64,000 bases of DNA from Mucilaginibacter aquaedulcis (GTDB lineage Bacteria > Bacteroidota > Bacteroidia > Sphingobacteriales > Sphingobacteriaceae). The DNA lies in assembly GCF_030409325.1 (NCBI RefSeq), contig NZ_JAUFPR010000002.1, positions 1-64,000 on the forward strand. Reading direction: 5' to 3'. Under the pieces are notes generated by a model, which saw nothing but the letters and a program-made list of their open reading frames with translations, had not been told where the DNA came from and did not search any database. The translations under genes and the position numbers were made by a program. Positions 34,301-43,427 of the stretch are shown piece by piece; position 1 is the first letter of the stretch; each line of letters starts with the position of its first letter.

Positions 34301-34645
34301 TCGCTGGCATTCATCCTCGGCGTTTTGCCCCTGGCATTGGCAACAGGTGCAGGCGCGGCTTCCAGAAACACCATAGGTGTAACCGTTTTAGGCGGAATGA
34401 TAGCCTCGTCAACCATATCCATTTTTATAGTACCTGTTCTTTTTGTATTGTTTACCCGTGTTTCATACGGTAAAAAACAATTGGCCTGGCTGCAGGCCCA
34501 TCATGAAGAGCTGATGGAAAAAGCTAAACGGGTAGAATCACAAAACATAGATCCTGAACTTGAATACGATATAGCACTTGCTCACGCCGAACACAAGGCC
34601 TCAAAAGAGCAGCACGAGAATAAAGAAGACAAAAACAAGCAGTAA
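31349..34645 (+). CDS. RND multidrug efflux transporter, second of a tandem pair
   Basis: 1098 aa, a close paralogue of the preceding pump (same start MIANTFIKRP, same VDDAIIVVEAVQHYID and LYESWSVPFSV blocks), so the pair arose by tandem duplication. Proton relay residues are also intact: Asp409, Asp410 and Lys947. Differences cluster in the periplasmic porter domain (for example DQLMLIAIYSPKKTHN against SMLMMVAIYAPKNTHN) and in a longer charged C-terminal tail (HKASKEQHENKEDKNK). Divergent drug-binding parts with a shared engine are what one expects for a heterotrimeric pump. The MarR gene starts 18 nt downstream. Confidence 0.95.
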   Translation: MIANTFIKRPVTAIVISIVLMIAGTICLFNLSVDQYPNISPPSVSVNGSYTGADAETVEQTVAIPIEEQVNGTPGMEYMQSTNTNSGGVGMRITFNIGTNVQIAALNVQNRVGIAKPILPAVVSKLGLTVRASNPDQLMLIAIYSPKKTHNITFLDNYTSTFIQDAILRVPGVGDVSARTDNFSMRIWMNPEKMASYHITPADVQAALEAQNVYVAAGSAGAPPQKSSQSHEVGILVNGMINKVPEYEKVIVKTIPSTGELVYLKDIARIELGKFTFSSNAFADGNRCSTIQVYQSPGSNALQTAENVYAELAKLKKAFPADVDYTVPYESVTIIKVSMEEVIGTLIKALALVAVVVFLFLQNWRSSLIPILAIPVSLLSTFCFFIPLGFTINTLTMFGFVLAIGIVVDDAIIVVEAVQHYIDEKGMSPKEATYQAMKEISAPVVAIALILASVFVPVGFIPGIVGRLYQQFAITIAISVMISAFTALSLTPALCTLLLRPSHVNKKSSNWLDKFFYHFNTWFDRVTFKYSNGVKKSIKNARYIVIILVCICVGTILLFKSKPSGFVPSEDGGRLFVTYQLPEASSTTQSVKVMEKLMKIVSSTPGVLHYTAISGFNILNGGANSNNGSIFCMLKPWDERTTPQTQVAGITMAIKKRIAKAGIKNANVVVIQPPPIRGIGLAAGFSMQIEVGSSTDDVHAFEKSVQKFVAEAKKIPAISTSFSYFSAHTPSFELTVDREKCQKLGVNISDVFSTMQAYMGSLFVNNFTLYNRTYHVVIQADTAYRALIGNMNKYYVRNQVGNMVPLGSIIKYKPTVAAPLISHFNLFRSAEVDGAIPEGYSSGQSLEALKTLAAKVLPRGYTYEFSGLSYEEIKAGSITIYIFLFCIVFVFLFLAALYESWSVPFSVMLAVPISAFGAIVALTSMPQLTNNVYAQIGLITLIGLSAKNAILIVEFAKIRVDRGEELIKSTLEAVRLRLRPIIMTSLAFILGVLPLALATGAGAASRNTIGVTVLGGMIASSTISIFIVPVLFVLFTRVSYGKKQLAWLQAHHEELMEKAKRVESQNIDPELEYDIALAHAEHKASKEQHENKEDKNKQ

Positions 34646-34662
34646 TATTAAAATTAAAGCTT

Positions 34663-35094
34663 ATGAGCACAGTTCAGTTAATATCACAGAGTTTAAAAAA
34701 AATCAACTATTTGTACAGTAAATTGCTGTCAAAAGAATTATCGGCCTTCAAATTAGATCATCATTTTGAAGCATTGCTGGTATTGGCCACGCAGGAAAAT
34801 CCGGTAACGCAAAATAAACTGGCGGAGCTGTTACAAATAGATAAATCACGTACAGCGGTGATCGTATTTGATCTCGAAAAAAGAGGATTGATACAGATCA
34901 AGGTAAACCCGAACGACAGGAGGCAGCACTACGTGTCGCTTTCCCCAACGGCTTCAACATCTATACCGCACATTGAGATAACAATTGAAAAAATAAACCA
35001 ACTGGCAGAGGCTGGCATTGAGCAGCAAAAGCTGAGCACTTTTTATGAAGTATCTGAAATGATGCAGAAAAATTTGCTTGCAAAAGGCGCTTAG
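34663..35094 (+). CDS. MarR-family transcriptional regulator
   Basis: 143 aa. Seen: winged-helix DNA-binding core (VTQNKLAELLQIDKSRTAVI as recognition region, wing KVNPNDRRQHYVSLS) flanked by helices that form the dimer interface. It is the last gene of the efflux operon and probably represses it until a drug or phenolic ligand binds. A perfect 18-bp palindrome before the first gene (25355) is a candidate operator. Its stop TAG overlaps the TAA of the convergent DUF4159 gene. Confidence 0.9.
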   Translation: MSTVQLISQSLKKINYLYSKLLSKELSAFKLDHHFEALLVLATQENPVTQNKLAELLQIDKSRTAVIVFDLEKRGLIQIKVNPNDRRQHYVSLSPTASTSIPHIEITIEKINQLAEAGIEQQKLSTFYEVSEMMQKNLLAKGA

Positions 35095-35717
35095 GAGTTT
35101 AGCGCATACATAATAATATTAACCCCGAACTTGGTATTATCTTCAGCCAGGAAACGTTTGTTCCTGAAATCATAATCCCACTCACAGCCATAATCTTTAC
35201 TGCTGTATAGCACACCTATGCGGCCGTTTATTTCAATTGCCTTCAAATAGTCGTGTACCAGATCATCCCCCCACCCATTCAGCTCAAAGCTGGTAGTGGG
35301 TGGGCCTTTTTCAAATGAAAAAAAGGAGTGATACAGTTTATGGTTATTAGGTATCTTTTTCAATGCTGTTGGCCCGAACAACGCCGCCATTTGTGCCTCA
35401 AATGATTTGGCAAAAAGCCCGTCAATATCGTGGTTACAATCATCGGCAAACACAAAGCCTCCATTCTCAACGTATCTTTTAAAATTAACCCGTTCCGTAG
35501 CATCAAATTGAACCAGTTTGTGCCCGCTGATGTAGCAGAATGGCGCAGTAAAAATATCATCGCTACTTAACGGAATCACTTTTTCATGAGGATCAATGGG
35601 TATAGTTGTATATTCAACCAGTGAGTTAAGCAGGTTTGATGGCATACGCTGATCGGTATCCCAATCGCCGGAGTGGTAACTTAATCTCGTAAAGGTGAAT
35701 TTCCCGCTAAAACCCAT
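35091..35717 (-). CDS. DUF4159 domain-containing protein
   Basis: 208 aa, no signal peptide. Seen: FTFTRLSYHSGDWDTD, NLLNSLVEYTTIPIDPHE, ISGHKLVQFDATERVNFKRY, VENGGFVFADDCNHDIDG and CEWDYDFRNKRFLAEDNTKF, all features of DUF4159. Known: DUF4159 proteins occur next to MoxR/DUF58/BatA genes, as here, where that operon starts 212 nt away in divergent orientation. It may adopt a glutamine-amidotransferase-like fold; function unknown. Its 3' end overlaps the convergent MarR gene by 4 nt. Confidence 0.82.
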   Translation of the reverse strand: MGFSGKFTFTRLSYHSGDWDTDQRMPSNLLNSLVEYTTIPIDPHEKVIPLSSDDIFTAPFCYISGHKLVQFDATERVNFKRYVENGGFVFADDCNHDIDGLFAKSFEAQMAALFGPTALKKIPNNHKLYHSFFSFEKGPPTTSFELNGWGDDLVHDYLKAIEINGRIGVLYSSKDYGCEWDYDFRNKRFLAEDNTKFGVNIIMYALNS

Positions 35718-35929
35718 TCGTTTTTATTTTGAAGCCTAAATTAGTACAATATTTTATGTGGAAATGGCTTTTGTTTGCATCTCTTGTAAAGTTTTGGATA
35801 CTTTATTGATTTTTTATCAAAAAAATAATAGGATTTGATTAAAAGCATGATATATTGGGAGTAGATAATGTGATAATATTTAACCTTAATTGCTGATACA
35901 TTAATATTGGTGAATAAATACTCAAATAA

Positions 35930-36925
35930 TTGGAACTTACCGAAGATAACGTAAAAACACTGCTCGCCAAATTGCCTCAATTAAAAGTTGAGATGCAAAA
36001 AGTAATTGTTGGCCAGGATGCGATACTTGACGAATTATTAGTTGCCTTTTTAGCCGGCGGCCATTGTTTGCTTGAGGGCGTACCCGGACTTGCAAAAACA
36101 TTGATCGTTAAAACCATGTCGCAGGCATTGCATCTTTCATTCCGCCGGATACAATTTACTCCCGATCTGATGCCTACCGATATTATAGGTACAGAAATAC
36201 TGGAAGAAGATCATGCAACAGGTAAACGTTTTTTTAAGTTTAATAAAGGACCGCTGTTTGCCAATATCATACTGGCCGATGAAATTAACCGTACACCACC
36301 AAAAACGCAATCGGCATTGCTGGAGGCCATGCAGGAATTTGAGGTAACTTACGGCGGCCAAACCTACCCGCTTGATAAGCCGTTTTTTATATTAGCCACG
36401 CAAAATCCAATTGAACAGGCGGGCACCTATCCACTGCCCGAGGCGCAGCTTGATCGTTTTTTATTACTCATTAAAATAGGCTACCCAACCGAACAGGAGG
36501 AATTTGAGGTATTGAACCGTACCACAGGATCAAAGAAAGCGGATGTAAAAGCCGTAATCAGCGCCGAAGATATACAGCAGGCCCAAACATTGGTGAGGCA
36601 GGTATCTATAAGTGATGACCTGGTAAGGTATGTAAGCCATATCATCCGGGCTACAAGGCCGGATAATACATCGGTAGATTACATTAAAGAATGGGTACGC
36701 TGGGGAGCGGGCCCAAGGGCGGGGCAGGCCCTGATATTAACGGCAAAAGCCCGGGCTTTACTAAAAGGAAGATATGCGGTTTTAACAGAAGATGTTCATG
36801 CCATGGCACCAGCGGTTTTACGACACCGCATACTAATGAATTTTAAAGCCGAGGCAGAAGGAATAACTTCAGACAAAGTAACTGCCGAACTAATAAAAAC
36901 AATAGAAAGGCCAAAAACGATATAG
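35930..36925 (+). CDS. MoxR-family AAA+ ATPase
   Basis: 331 aa from a TTG start. An in-frame TAA immediately precedes it (35927-35929), and the next ATG in frame (35993) would remove part of the conserved N-terminus, so TTG is the best choice. Seen: Walker A GVPGLAKT (50-57), Walker B ILADEIN (Asp117, Glu118), sensor-type FILATQNPIEQAGTYPLPEA, and the C-terminal WVRWGAGPRAGQALI lid. MoxR ATPases are chaperone-like and load metal or fold vWA-domain partners, matching the DUF58 and BatA-type genes that follow. It heads a seven-gene operon. Confidence 0.92.
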   Translation: MELTEDNVKTLLAKLPQLKVEMQKVIVGQDAILDELLVAFLAGGHCLLEGVPGLAKTLIVKTMSQALHLSFRRIQFTPDLMPTDIIGTEILEEDHATGKRFFKFNKGPLFANIILADEINRTPPKTQSALLEAMQEFEVTYGGQTYPLDKPFFILATQNPIEQAGTYPLPEAQLDRFLLLIKIGYPTEQEEFEVLNRTTGSKKADVKAVISAEDIQQAQTLVRQVSISDDLVRYVSHIIRATRPDNTSVDYIKEWVRWGAGPRAGQALILTAKARALLKGRYAVLTEDVHAMAPAVLRHRILMNFKAEAEGITSDKVTAELIKTIERPKTI

Positions 36926-36985
36926 CAAAACTGCATTGATGTTTTCATATCAATAAATCCGAAATCCAAACTCCCAAATCAAAGC

Positions 36986-37861
36986 ATGCTTGATCCTAAA
37001 GTATTAATGACCATTAAAGATTTACCGCTGCTTGCCAGAACGGTAATTGATGGCTTTATGAATGGATTTAACAAAAGCAAGGTAAAGGGCCCGGGATTGG
37101 AATTTAGCCAATACCGCAGCTATCAGCCAGGCGATGATCTGCGCTGGCTGGATTGGCGAATGTTTGCCCGGTCAGACAGGTACTATATCCGCGAATCGGA
37201 AATTGAAACGAGTATTTCTATCCGCTTCCTGATTGATGCCAGTGCTTCCATGAATCACGATGATAGGGGTATCAGAAAAATAGATTATGCCAAATTTTTG
37301 GCTGCCTCACTCGCGTACCTTGCCAACTTGCAGGGAGATTCTGTGGGGCTTTATGTTTTTCAGGAGGGCGGTTTGTTTTCGCTGGCATCTAAACCTGATC
37401 CGCAGCATTTGCAGCGCCTGTTTTATCACCTGCAACAGGTAAACCCTACCGGAACATTTACTCAGCCAATACACTATAAAGAGTTGTTTGCCGGTACAGA
37501 CCGTAAAGAATTGTTGGTTTTTATTACTGATATGTACCAGGCCGATGGCGAAATAACCAAACTGCTTGATTCTTTATCGGCCTTAAAACACGAAGTGATC
37601 GTGTTTCATTTAATGGGTAAAAACGAGATGGATTTTGATTTTGAAGGTTACTCAACATTGGAAGATCTCGAAACAGGTAAAACCATTGAAGTAAATACTC
37701 AGCAGGCTTCAATTTACCAGGAAAAACTGACGAGTCATTTAGAGGGTATCAGGCTGCAGTTATTAGGGAAACACGTTTTTTACCGGATGATACAAACGTC
37801 GCAGCCCTTAGATACCACGCTTCGCGACTTCCTGGTGCAAAGGAATAAAAGCAAATTTTAG
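36986..37861 (+). CDS. DUF58 (vWA-like) protein
   Basis: 291 aa. Seen: the DUF58 hallmark YQPGDDLRWLDWRMFARSD (46-64) followed by a vWA-type metal site DASASM (Asp84, Ser86, Ser88), so the MIDAS is complete. Partner of the MoxR ATPase one gene upstream (60-nt gap, same strand). No membrane segment is visible. Together these genes resemble the Bacteroides aerotolerance (Bat) operon, whose proteins support oxidative-stress and envelope fitness. Confidence 0.9.
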   Translation: MLDPKVLMTIKDLPLLARTVIDGFMNGFNKSKVKGPGLEFSQYRSYQPGDDLRWLDWRMFARSDRYYIRESEIETSISIRFLIDASASMNHDDRGIRKIDYAKFLAASLAYLANLQGDSVGLYVFQEGGLFSLASKPDPQHLQRLFYHLQQVNPTGTFTQPIHYKELFAGTDRKELLVFITDMYQADGEITKLLDSLSALKHEVIVFHLMGKNEMDFDFEGYSTLEDLETGKTIEVNTQQASIYQEKLTSHLEGIRLQLLGKHVFYRMIQTSQPLDTTLRDFLVQRNKSKF

Positions 37862-37892
37862 TGATCGTATAAATATAAGCTGTTAATAATAA

Positions 37893-39425
37893 ATGCTGTT
37901 TTTAAATTCCATTTGGTTGTTTGCTATTGCCGCCTTAAGTATACCGGTAGCTATACACCTGTGGAATATAAAACCCAGCAAAACTTTAAAAATAGGCAGC
38001 ATCTCGCTTTTTGATAAGGCCGCGCAAAAAAGCAGCCGTAGTTTTAGGCTGAATGATATACCTCTTTTTTTACTGCGTTGCTTGTTATTATTATTGCTGG
38101 CTCTTATGTTAGCCGGCCCAATCTGGCAACGCTATAATACAGCAACAAAATCAAAAGGTTGGTTGCTTATCCCTAAAGAAAATTTAAAAGAAGGCTACGG
38201 CAAGTTTAAACCATTGGTTGATTCTTTGATTAAAATAGGCTATGAGTTCCATTTCTTTAACAAAGGTTTTGCCAAGGCAGACCTGAACAAAGTTATCGCT
38301 GATTCCATCCACCAAAAAAACAATGCTCAATCAAATCATATTAATTATTGGAATACGGTAGCTGCATTAAATCAGCAGCTTGAACCTGAAGTGCCGGTTT
38401 ATATTATCACACCCAATGATACCAGATATTTTACAGGCGAAAAGCCAACTACAGGGTTGAATTTACAATGGAGAACATACACGCCCAAAGATTCTGTAAG
38501 TAAATGGATTGAGGATGCGTGGTTTACTCCTGACAATGATATTAAGGTAATTACAGGGATCAGCAAGCCATCTGCAACTAACTTTACCTATACTATTGTT
38601 AAAGCCGATGATAGAGGTAATTCTCCTTTTGAGATAAACACCCAAGATGGCAATGCGACAGTTAAACTTAATAACACCAGTCAGACTGCTGTTATTATTG
38701 ATACTGCTACGCTGCAACTTACTATTTATGCTGATAAAAATACAGTTGATGCCAGGTATTTAACAGCCACTTTGCAGGCTATTGCTACTTTCAGGCAGCT
38801 TAGGATCAATATCAAAAACTATAATGATCCGGCGCTTATCCCGGCAGGGCAAAGCTGGATATTCTGGTTGTCTGATAAACCAATAGAGGCTTCAATTAGT
38901 AAAAAGACAAGTCATATTTTTAAATATGAAGCCGGAACAATTGATAACACCGTATCATGCATAAAAACGAATAGCCCATATGCGGTAGGCGAGCAGGGCA
39001 AACAAATAGCCTCATATAAACTGGTTAATGCCGGGCCTAAAGACGAAGCTTTAATATGGCATGATGGTTTTGGGAGGCCTATTTTAAGCCAAAACGAAAC
39101 AGGTAAAACAGAAATTTTTCATTTTTATTCCCGCTTTAACCCAACCTGGAGTGATTTGGTTTGGAGTGAGGATTTTCCCAGGCTACTTTTTAAACTCATT
39201 ATCGATAAAAAAGAAAACGAGCAAAGCAACCAATATGATCGGCGGATGCTGGATCAGGAACAATTGTTGCCATTTCATGAAGCTGCAGCGAATAATAACA
39301 AACCTACTGAGCAAATAAAGCAACAAACTGATCTGTCGCATTATTTATGGGGTGCTTTGATAGCTGTTTTTATGATGGAAAGATGGTGGTCTCAAAAAAA
39401 TAAAGCTATACTGAAAAATGACTAA
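37893..39425 (+). CDS. BatA-domain membrane protein
   Basis: 510 aa. Seen: the N-terminal double-transmembrane BatA domain (FLNSIWLFAIAALSIPVAIHLW, then RSFRLNDIPLFLLRCLLLLLLALML), a long periplasmic part, and a C-terminal membrane helix (YLWGALIAVFMMERWW). No vWA metal motif is visible in the middle, unlike BatA/BatB themselves. It overlaps the next gene by 8 nt. Position and architecture indicate a membrane component of the MoxR system. Confidence 0.85.
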   Translation: MLFLNSIWLFAIAALSIPVAIHLWNIKPSKTLKIGSISLFDKAAQKSSRSFRLNDIPLFLLRCLLLLLLALMLAGPIWQRYNTATKSKGWLLIPKENLKEGYGKFKPLVDSLIKIGYEFHFFNKGFAKADLNKVIADSIHQKNNAQSNHINYWNTVAALNQQLEPEVPVYIITPNDTRYFTGEKPTTGLNLQWRTYTPKDSVSKWIEDAWFTPDNDIKVITGISKPSATNFTYTIVKADDRGNSPFEINTQDGNATVKLNNTSQTAVIIDTATLQLTIYADKNTVDARYLTATLQAIATFRQLRINIKNYNDPALIPAGQSWIFWLSDKPIEASISKKTSHIFKYEAGTIDNTVSCIKTNSPYAVGEQGKQIASYKLVNAGPKDEALIWHDGFGRPILSQNETGKTEIFHFYSRFNPTWSDLVWSEDFPRLLFKLIIDKKENEQSNQYDRRMLDQEQLLPFHEAAANNNKPTEQIKQQTDLSHYLWGALIAVFMMERWWSQKNKAILKND

Positions 39426-41535
39426 GCATAGTGGGGCATACAAAATAAGAAGCATACTTAGCTGGTATATCGGTTATCGGGTTGCAGCCGATGTGCTTTT
39501 TGCAGCTGCATTTGCTATTTTAATCGCATCTATATTTTCATTTTTTACAGTTTTTGGTTTGCTGATATTTTTAGTGGCGCTAACACTGCTGATGATATGG
39601 CACCGGGTCTGGCAGGTGTCAGAGCTTGCAATCTCAACTTATCTTAACCGGCATTATATTCAATTAGAAGAGAGCGGGCACTTGTTCATAAAACCCGAAG
39701 GTGAACTTAACTTTTTAGAGCATCTTCAGCTTTCAAAAATTGAACCCGAATTAAGTTTGATCCCTGTGCAGCAAAAGCAGTTCATGAAACCATTTTTTTG
39801 GGGAGTGGCAGCTTTATTATTAGCTGTTTTTTTGAGTGGGCATTTAATGGGTATTGGCAGTAATGGTATCTTAACTCATTATAAAACCAATTTCACCAAA
39901 GCAAATACTAAACCAGGGGTAGTTGAAAAAGTGTTACCCCAAATATCAGCAGTAGGGGTAACCATTACTCCCCCTTCATACACTGGCAAAGCTGCTCATC
40001 AACAGGATAAATTTTCCATATTGATTGAAGAAGGTGGAATGATCGCCTGGAAAATCACCACTAACATTGCTGTAAAACAGGTGTCTATACTATTCAATGA
40101 TAAGGAAACCATCGCTTTAAAAAGCCTAAACAATGAACAAACATCGTGGAAGGCTCAAAAACAAATTACCCGGCCCGGCTTTTACCAGGTAAGTATTGAT
40201 GGTAAACTTTCAGATCTATATCAGGTGCAGATCATTAAAGATTTGCCTCCGGTTATTCGCATTAAAACACCAAAGCAGTATACTTATATAGATGCGGGCG
40301 AGGCTCCTAAGGTAAATATTGAGGCCGCTGTTAATGATGACTACGGTGTTAGTAAAGCTCAACTCATTGCTACTGTAGCCAAAGGCAGCGGAGAGGCGGT
40401 TAAGTTCAAAGAATATAAGCTTGATTTCGCCGCATCTTTTAACAGGCATCAGGCACAATATAATTTACAAAAACTGATCAAACTGTCAGCGCTGAATATG
40501 GAACCTGGTGACGAGCTTTATTTTTATATACAGGCAATTGATACTCACCAGCAGCAAAGCAGAACAGATGTATATACAGTTTCCATTCAGGACACGGCTC
40601 AGCTGTTAAGTATGGATGGCGTGCTGAGTGGTGTAAATCAAAAGCCTGAGTTTTTCAGGAGCGAACGCCAGATCATCCTTGATTCTGAAAAATTGCTTAA
40701 AGAAAAAGACAGCATCAGCGTGGAGCAATTTAAAAGCAGAAGCAACGACCTCGGTACCGATCAAAAACTATTACGCCTGCGTTATGGGAAATTTCTGGGA
40801 GAAGAATCAGAATCAGACATTGGCGGCGACGAAAATGATGCGGTATCAGATGTTAAAAATTATGGCAATGCTGCCGTGATCCTGGATAAATATACCGACA
40901 AACATGATAATGCGGAGGATGCCGGTTTCTTTGACCCGGAACTCAAAGCGCAGCTAAAAGCTACACTTACCGAAATGTGGAGGGCTGAGCTTCAGTTACG
41001 GTTATACAAACCGCAGGATGCCTTACCGTTTGAATATAAGGCGCTTCGATTATTAAAAGATCTGCAGCAAAAATCAAGGATATACGTTGCCAAAACATCT
41101 TACAACGCACCTCCGCTGAAATTAGATAAACGCTTAAGCGGTGATCTTTCTAAAATAAATCAACAGGTTAATCAACAGGATATTAAACCTGCTAAAGATG
41201 GACAGGCTGATCTTAAAAAAGCTGTTATTATATTACAACACCTAAAATTAAGCGCCGACTTAAATGATCAGGACAGGTATACACTAACCTCGGCCAATCA
41301 GCAATTGAGCGTAAAAGCATCAGCCGAGCCAGGTGTTTATTTAACTGCCTTAAGTGCTATGCGTAGGATTATGTCGGCTAAGAACAAAGTGCAAGCTCAA
41401 GACATCAGCGTGGTTGAAAAGGCGATTCAAAAAACATTGGTGTCAGCTAAGAAGACACCATTTGCAACGCAAAACCCTGCAGATATGGGGCTATCGCAGG
41501 AGTATTTTAAAAACCTTAACCATTTAAACAGATGA
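39418..41535 (+). CDS. DUF4175-like membrane protein of the MoxR operon
   Basis: 705 aa. Seen: three hydrophobic segments near the N-terminus (two within 25-65, one near 125-143), then a long periplasmic region with beta-sandwich-type repeats (VGVTITPPSYTGKAAHQ; IRIKTPKQYTYIDAGEAPKV) and a helical C-terminal part. This matches DUF4175-type proteins that often follow BatA-like genes. The cytoplasmic/periplasmic split and the role are inferred. It overlaps the preceding gene by 8 nt and precedes the next by 6 nt. Confidence 0.6.
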   Translation: MTKHSGAYKIRSILSWYIGYRVAADVLFAAAFAILIASIFSFFTVFGLLIFLVALTLLMIWHRVWQVSELAISTYLNRHYIQLEESGHLFIKPEGELNFLEHLQLSKIEPELSLIPVQQKQFMKPFFWGVAALLLAVFLSGHLMGIGSNGILTHYKTNFTKANTKPGVVEKVLPQISAVGVTITPPSYTGKAAHQQDKFSILIEEGGMIAWKITTNIAVKQVSILFNDKETIALKSLNNEQTSWKAQKQITRPGFYQVSIDGKLSDLYQVQIIKDLPPVIRIKTPKQYTYIDAGEAPKVNIEAAVNDDYGVSKAQLIATVAKGSGEAVKFKEYKLDFAASFNRHQAQYNLQKLIKLSALNMEPGDELYFYIQAIDTHQQQSRTDVYTVSIQDTAQLLSMDGVLSGVNQKPEFFRSERQIILDSEKLLKEKDSISVEQFKSRSNDLGTDQKLLRLRYGKFLGEESESDIGGDENDAVSDVKNYGNAAVILDKYTDKHDNAEDAGFFDPELKAQLKATLTEMWRAELQLRLYKPQDALPFEYKALRLLKDLQQKSRIYVAKTSYNAPPLKLDKRLSGDLSKINQQVNQQDIKPAKDGQADLKKAVIILQHLKLSADLNDQDRYTLTSANQQLSVKASAEPGVYLTALSAMRRIMSAKNKVQAQDISVVEKAIQKTLVSAKKTPFATQNPADMGLSQEYFKNLNHLNR

Positions 41536-41541
41536 TCGCGC

Positions 41542-43368
41542 ATGAACTGGAATAGCCTTGTAGTGATTGTTTGTGTTATGGTTGCAGCGCTTGCTGTTTG
41601 GAAGGAGTATGTCCGGCCTGACAAAGCGAATTTTATATTACGTATTTCGGCCGTATTATTAGCCGTAATTGCATTGGCGTGTATAGCCATTCCGTTAACC
41701 TACAATGCCGATGTACTCCAATCAGGTAAACAGGAAGCTATATTACTTACTCCTGGTTTTAACGCTGATAGTTTAAATAAATATAACAACAGCAGGTTGT
41801 TTACTATAGATAATACAATAAAAAGTGATAAGGTAAAATGGCTAAGCAGCGTTAATGAATTGACATCCGACTCAACAATTACATCGTTACGGATATTAGG
41901 TGATGGCTTAAATGAAGATCAATTGCAGCAGTTAAATCACCTCCCCGTTGTTTTTAAACCGGAGGAATTAAAACAAGGTATTACGGCAATAAGTTGGAAT
42001 GAAAAATTAAAAGCAGGTGATGAATTAATTGTTCAGGGTAGTTTTAAAAATTCATCAACAAAAAAGGTGAAGCTATTGCTCAGGGGCTTAAGTACATCTT
42101 TAGATTCTGTTATTGTTGAGCCAAATAGTTCCGCAGACATTCATCTTAAAAATGCACCCAAAATTTCGGGCAGAGCCGTGTTTGATTTATTAACTATAGC
42201 GGGTAACGATACTCTTGAAAAAGAGGATATACCTATCCAAATAGAGCCTTCAAAACCACTAAATGTATTGCTGCTTACATCGTCACCCGATTTTGAAAGC
42301 AGGTTCTTGAAAAACTGGCTCTCTGAAAGTGGCTTTGGTGTAGCGGTTAGGTCCGCCATTAGTAAAGGCAAAATTAGTACGGAGTTCATTAACCAACCCA
42401 AAGTTTCTTTAGATCATCTCTCTGCCCAAGTGCTTAGCAAGTTTGATGTGCTGATAAGTGATCTGGCTGTTTTAAAGTCATTAAAAGGACAGGAGGCAGC
42501 GGCTTTAAAATCAGAGGTTACACAAAATGGCTTAGGTATCATTACTAAACCTGATAGTACGCTGAGATCAGATTCATGGCTGCAAAGCAGTTTCGCAACC
42601 GGACGTTTACAGGGTAGGGATACAATACCTTCATTCATATTGGTTACCGGAAACGATCAAAAATTAGGAAAACTAAGTAACAGTTTGGTTGATGTAAAAT
42701 TTCAAACCGGTTCTCAGCCATTAATACATGATGAGCATAATCACATTTTGGCCAGCAGTATTTTATCCGGAAGCGGGAAGGTAATATTCATGACTTTAAA
42801 TAGCACCTTTAATTGGGTACTGAGCGGCAATAAGAATAACTATACGGCGCTTTGGTCGCTCCTGATCAATAAGACTGCGCGCAAGGTTCCTGGTACCGAA
42901 AGGTGGAATGTGTCTACGGCCATCCCGACCGTATCAAGTCCGGTTAGTTTGCAAGCGCAGGGTACGGTGTCAAAGGTGCAGTTAGTTGGTAAGGTTACCC
43001 TTTCGCCACAGCAAAATCCTCTTTTACCATTTGAGAATAAATATACCTATTGGCCGCAAAATGCAGGCTGGCATTCCATAAAAATGAATAATGGAAGCCT
43101 GAATTGGTGGTATGTATACCATCAGCAAGATTGGAAAAGTCTGCGAATACTCAAAAAACAGACCGATACCAAAAGCTACATTGCGAAAAATGCAATAATG
43201 AATAATGTAACAAAACAGATACAGAAAAAAGCGAGAAATACTGTGCCTAAAATATATTTTTATGTTTTACTGCTAATTACAAGTACGTTTTTGTGGGCCG
43301 AGGCTAAATTATCACAGGCCGTATCATCCTCCATAAAACAGGAGGTTAAAAATAATCTGAAAATTTAA
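41542..43368 (+). CDS. membrane protein of unknown function in the MoxR operon
   Basis: 608 aa. Seen: two hydrophobic segments at the start (5-20 and about 33-55), a long soluble part with a Rossmann-like section (NVLLLTSSPDFESRFLKNW; GLGIITKPDSTLR) resembling the amidotransferase-like region found at the end of BatA-type proteins, and a final membrane helix (IYFYVLLLITSTFLWAEAKL). I do not recognise a named family. The place in the operon suggests a scaffold for the MoxR/DUF58 system. Confidence 0.65.
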   Translation: MNWNSLVVIVCVMVAALAVWKEYVRPDKANFILRISAVLLAVIALACIAIPLTYNADVLQSGKQEAILLTPGFNADSLNKYNNSRLFTIDNTIKSDKVKWLSSVNELTSDSTITSLRILGDGLNEDQLQQLNHLPVVFKPEELKQGITAISWNEKLKAGDELIVQGSFKNSSTKKVKLLLRGLSTSLDSVIVEPNSSADIHLKNAPKISGRAVFDLLTIAGNDTLEKEDIPIQIEPSKPLNVLLLTSSPDFESRFLKNWLSESGFGVAVRSAISKGKISTEFINQPKVSLDHLSAQVLSKFDVLISDLAVLKSLKGQEAAALKSEVTQNGLGIITKPDSTLRSDSWLQSSFATGRLQGRDTIPSFILVTGNDQKLGKLSNSLVDVKFQTGSQPLIHDEHNHILASSILSGSGKVIFMTLNSTFNWVLSGNKNNYTALWSLLINKTARKVPGTERWNVSTAIPTVSSPVSLQAQGTVSKVQLVGKVTLSPQQNPLLPFENKYTYWPQNAGWHSIKMNNGSLNWWYVYHQQDWKSLRILKKQTDTKSYIAKNAIMNNVTKQIQKKARNTVPKIYFYVLLLITSTFLWAEAKLSQAVSSSIKQEVKNNLKI

Positions 43369-43413
43369 AAACAAGTTCATAGGGTACCCATGGTGGGATA
43401 CCTGAAGTGCTAA

Positions 43414-43419
43414 AGGAGG
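43414..43419 (+). promoter_or_regulatory. Shine-Dalgarno site that fixes a TTG start
   Basis: AGGAGG lies 8 nt before TTG 43428. Such a strong site is unusual in this window, where most genes have none. It decides between the GTG at 43407 (the AGGAGG would lie inside the coding region) and the TTG, which gives a protein beginning with a Tat signal. Confidence 0.6.
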
Positions 43420-43427
43420 AACATACT

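Noticed and set aside
28092..34645. Long direct repeat formed by the two RND genes, considered as a recombination or assembly artefact
   Set aside because: The copies diverge throughout at the protein level and both frames are intact, as expected for an old duplication.
35741..35980. 79-codon frame on the - strand across the MoxR start
   Set aside because: It overlaps the start of the MoxR gene and has a low-complexity, hydrophobic/basic composition typical of AT-rich intergenic translation.
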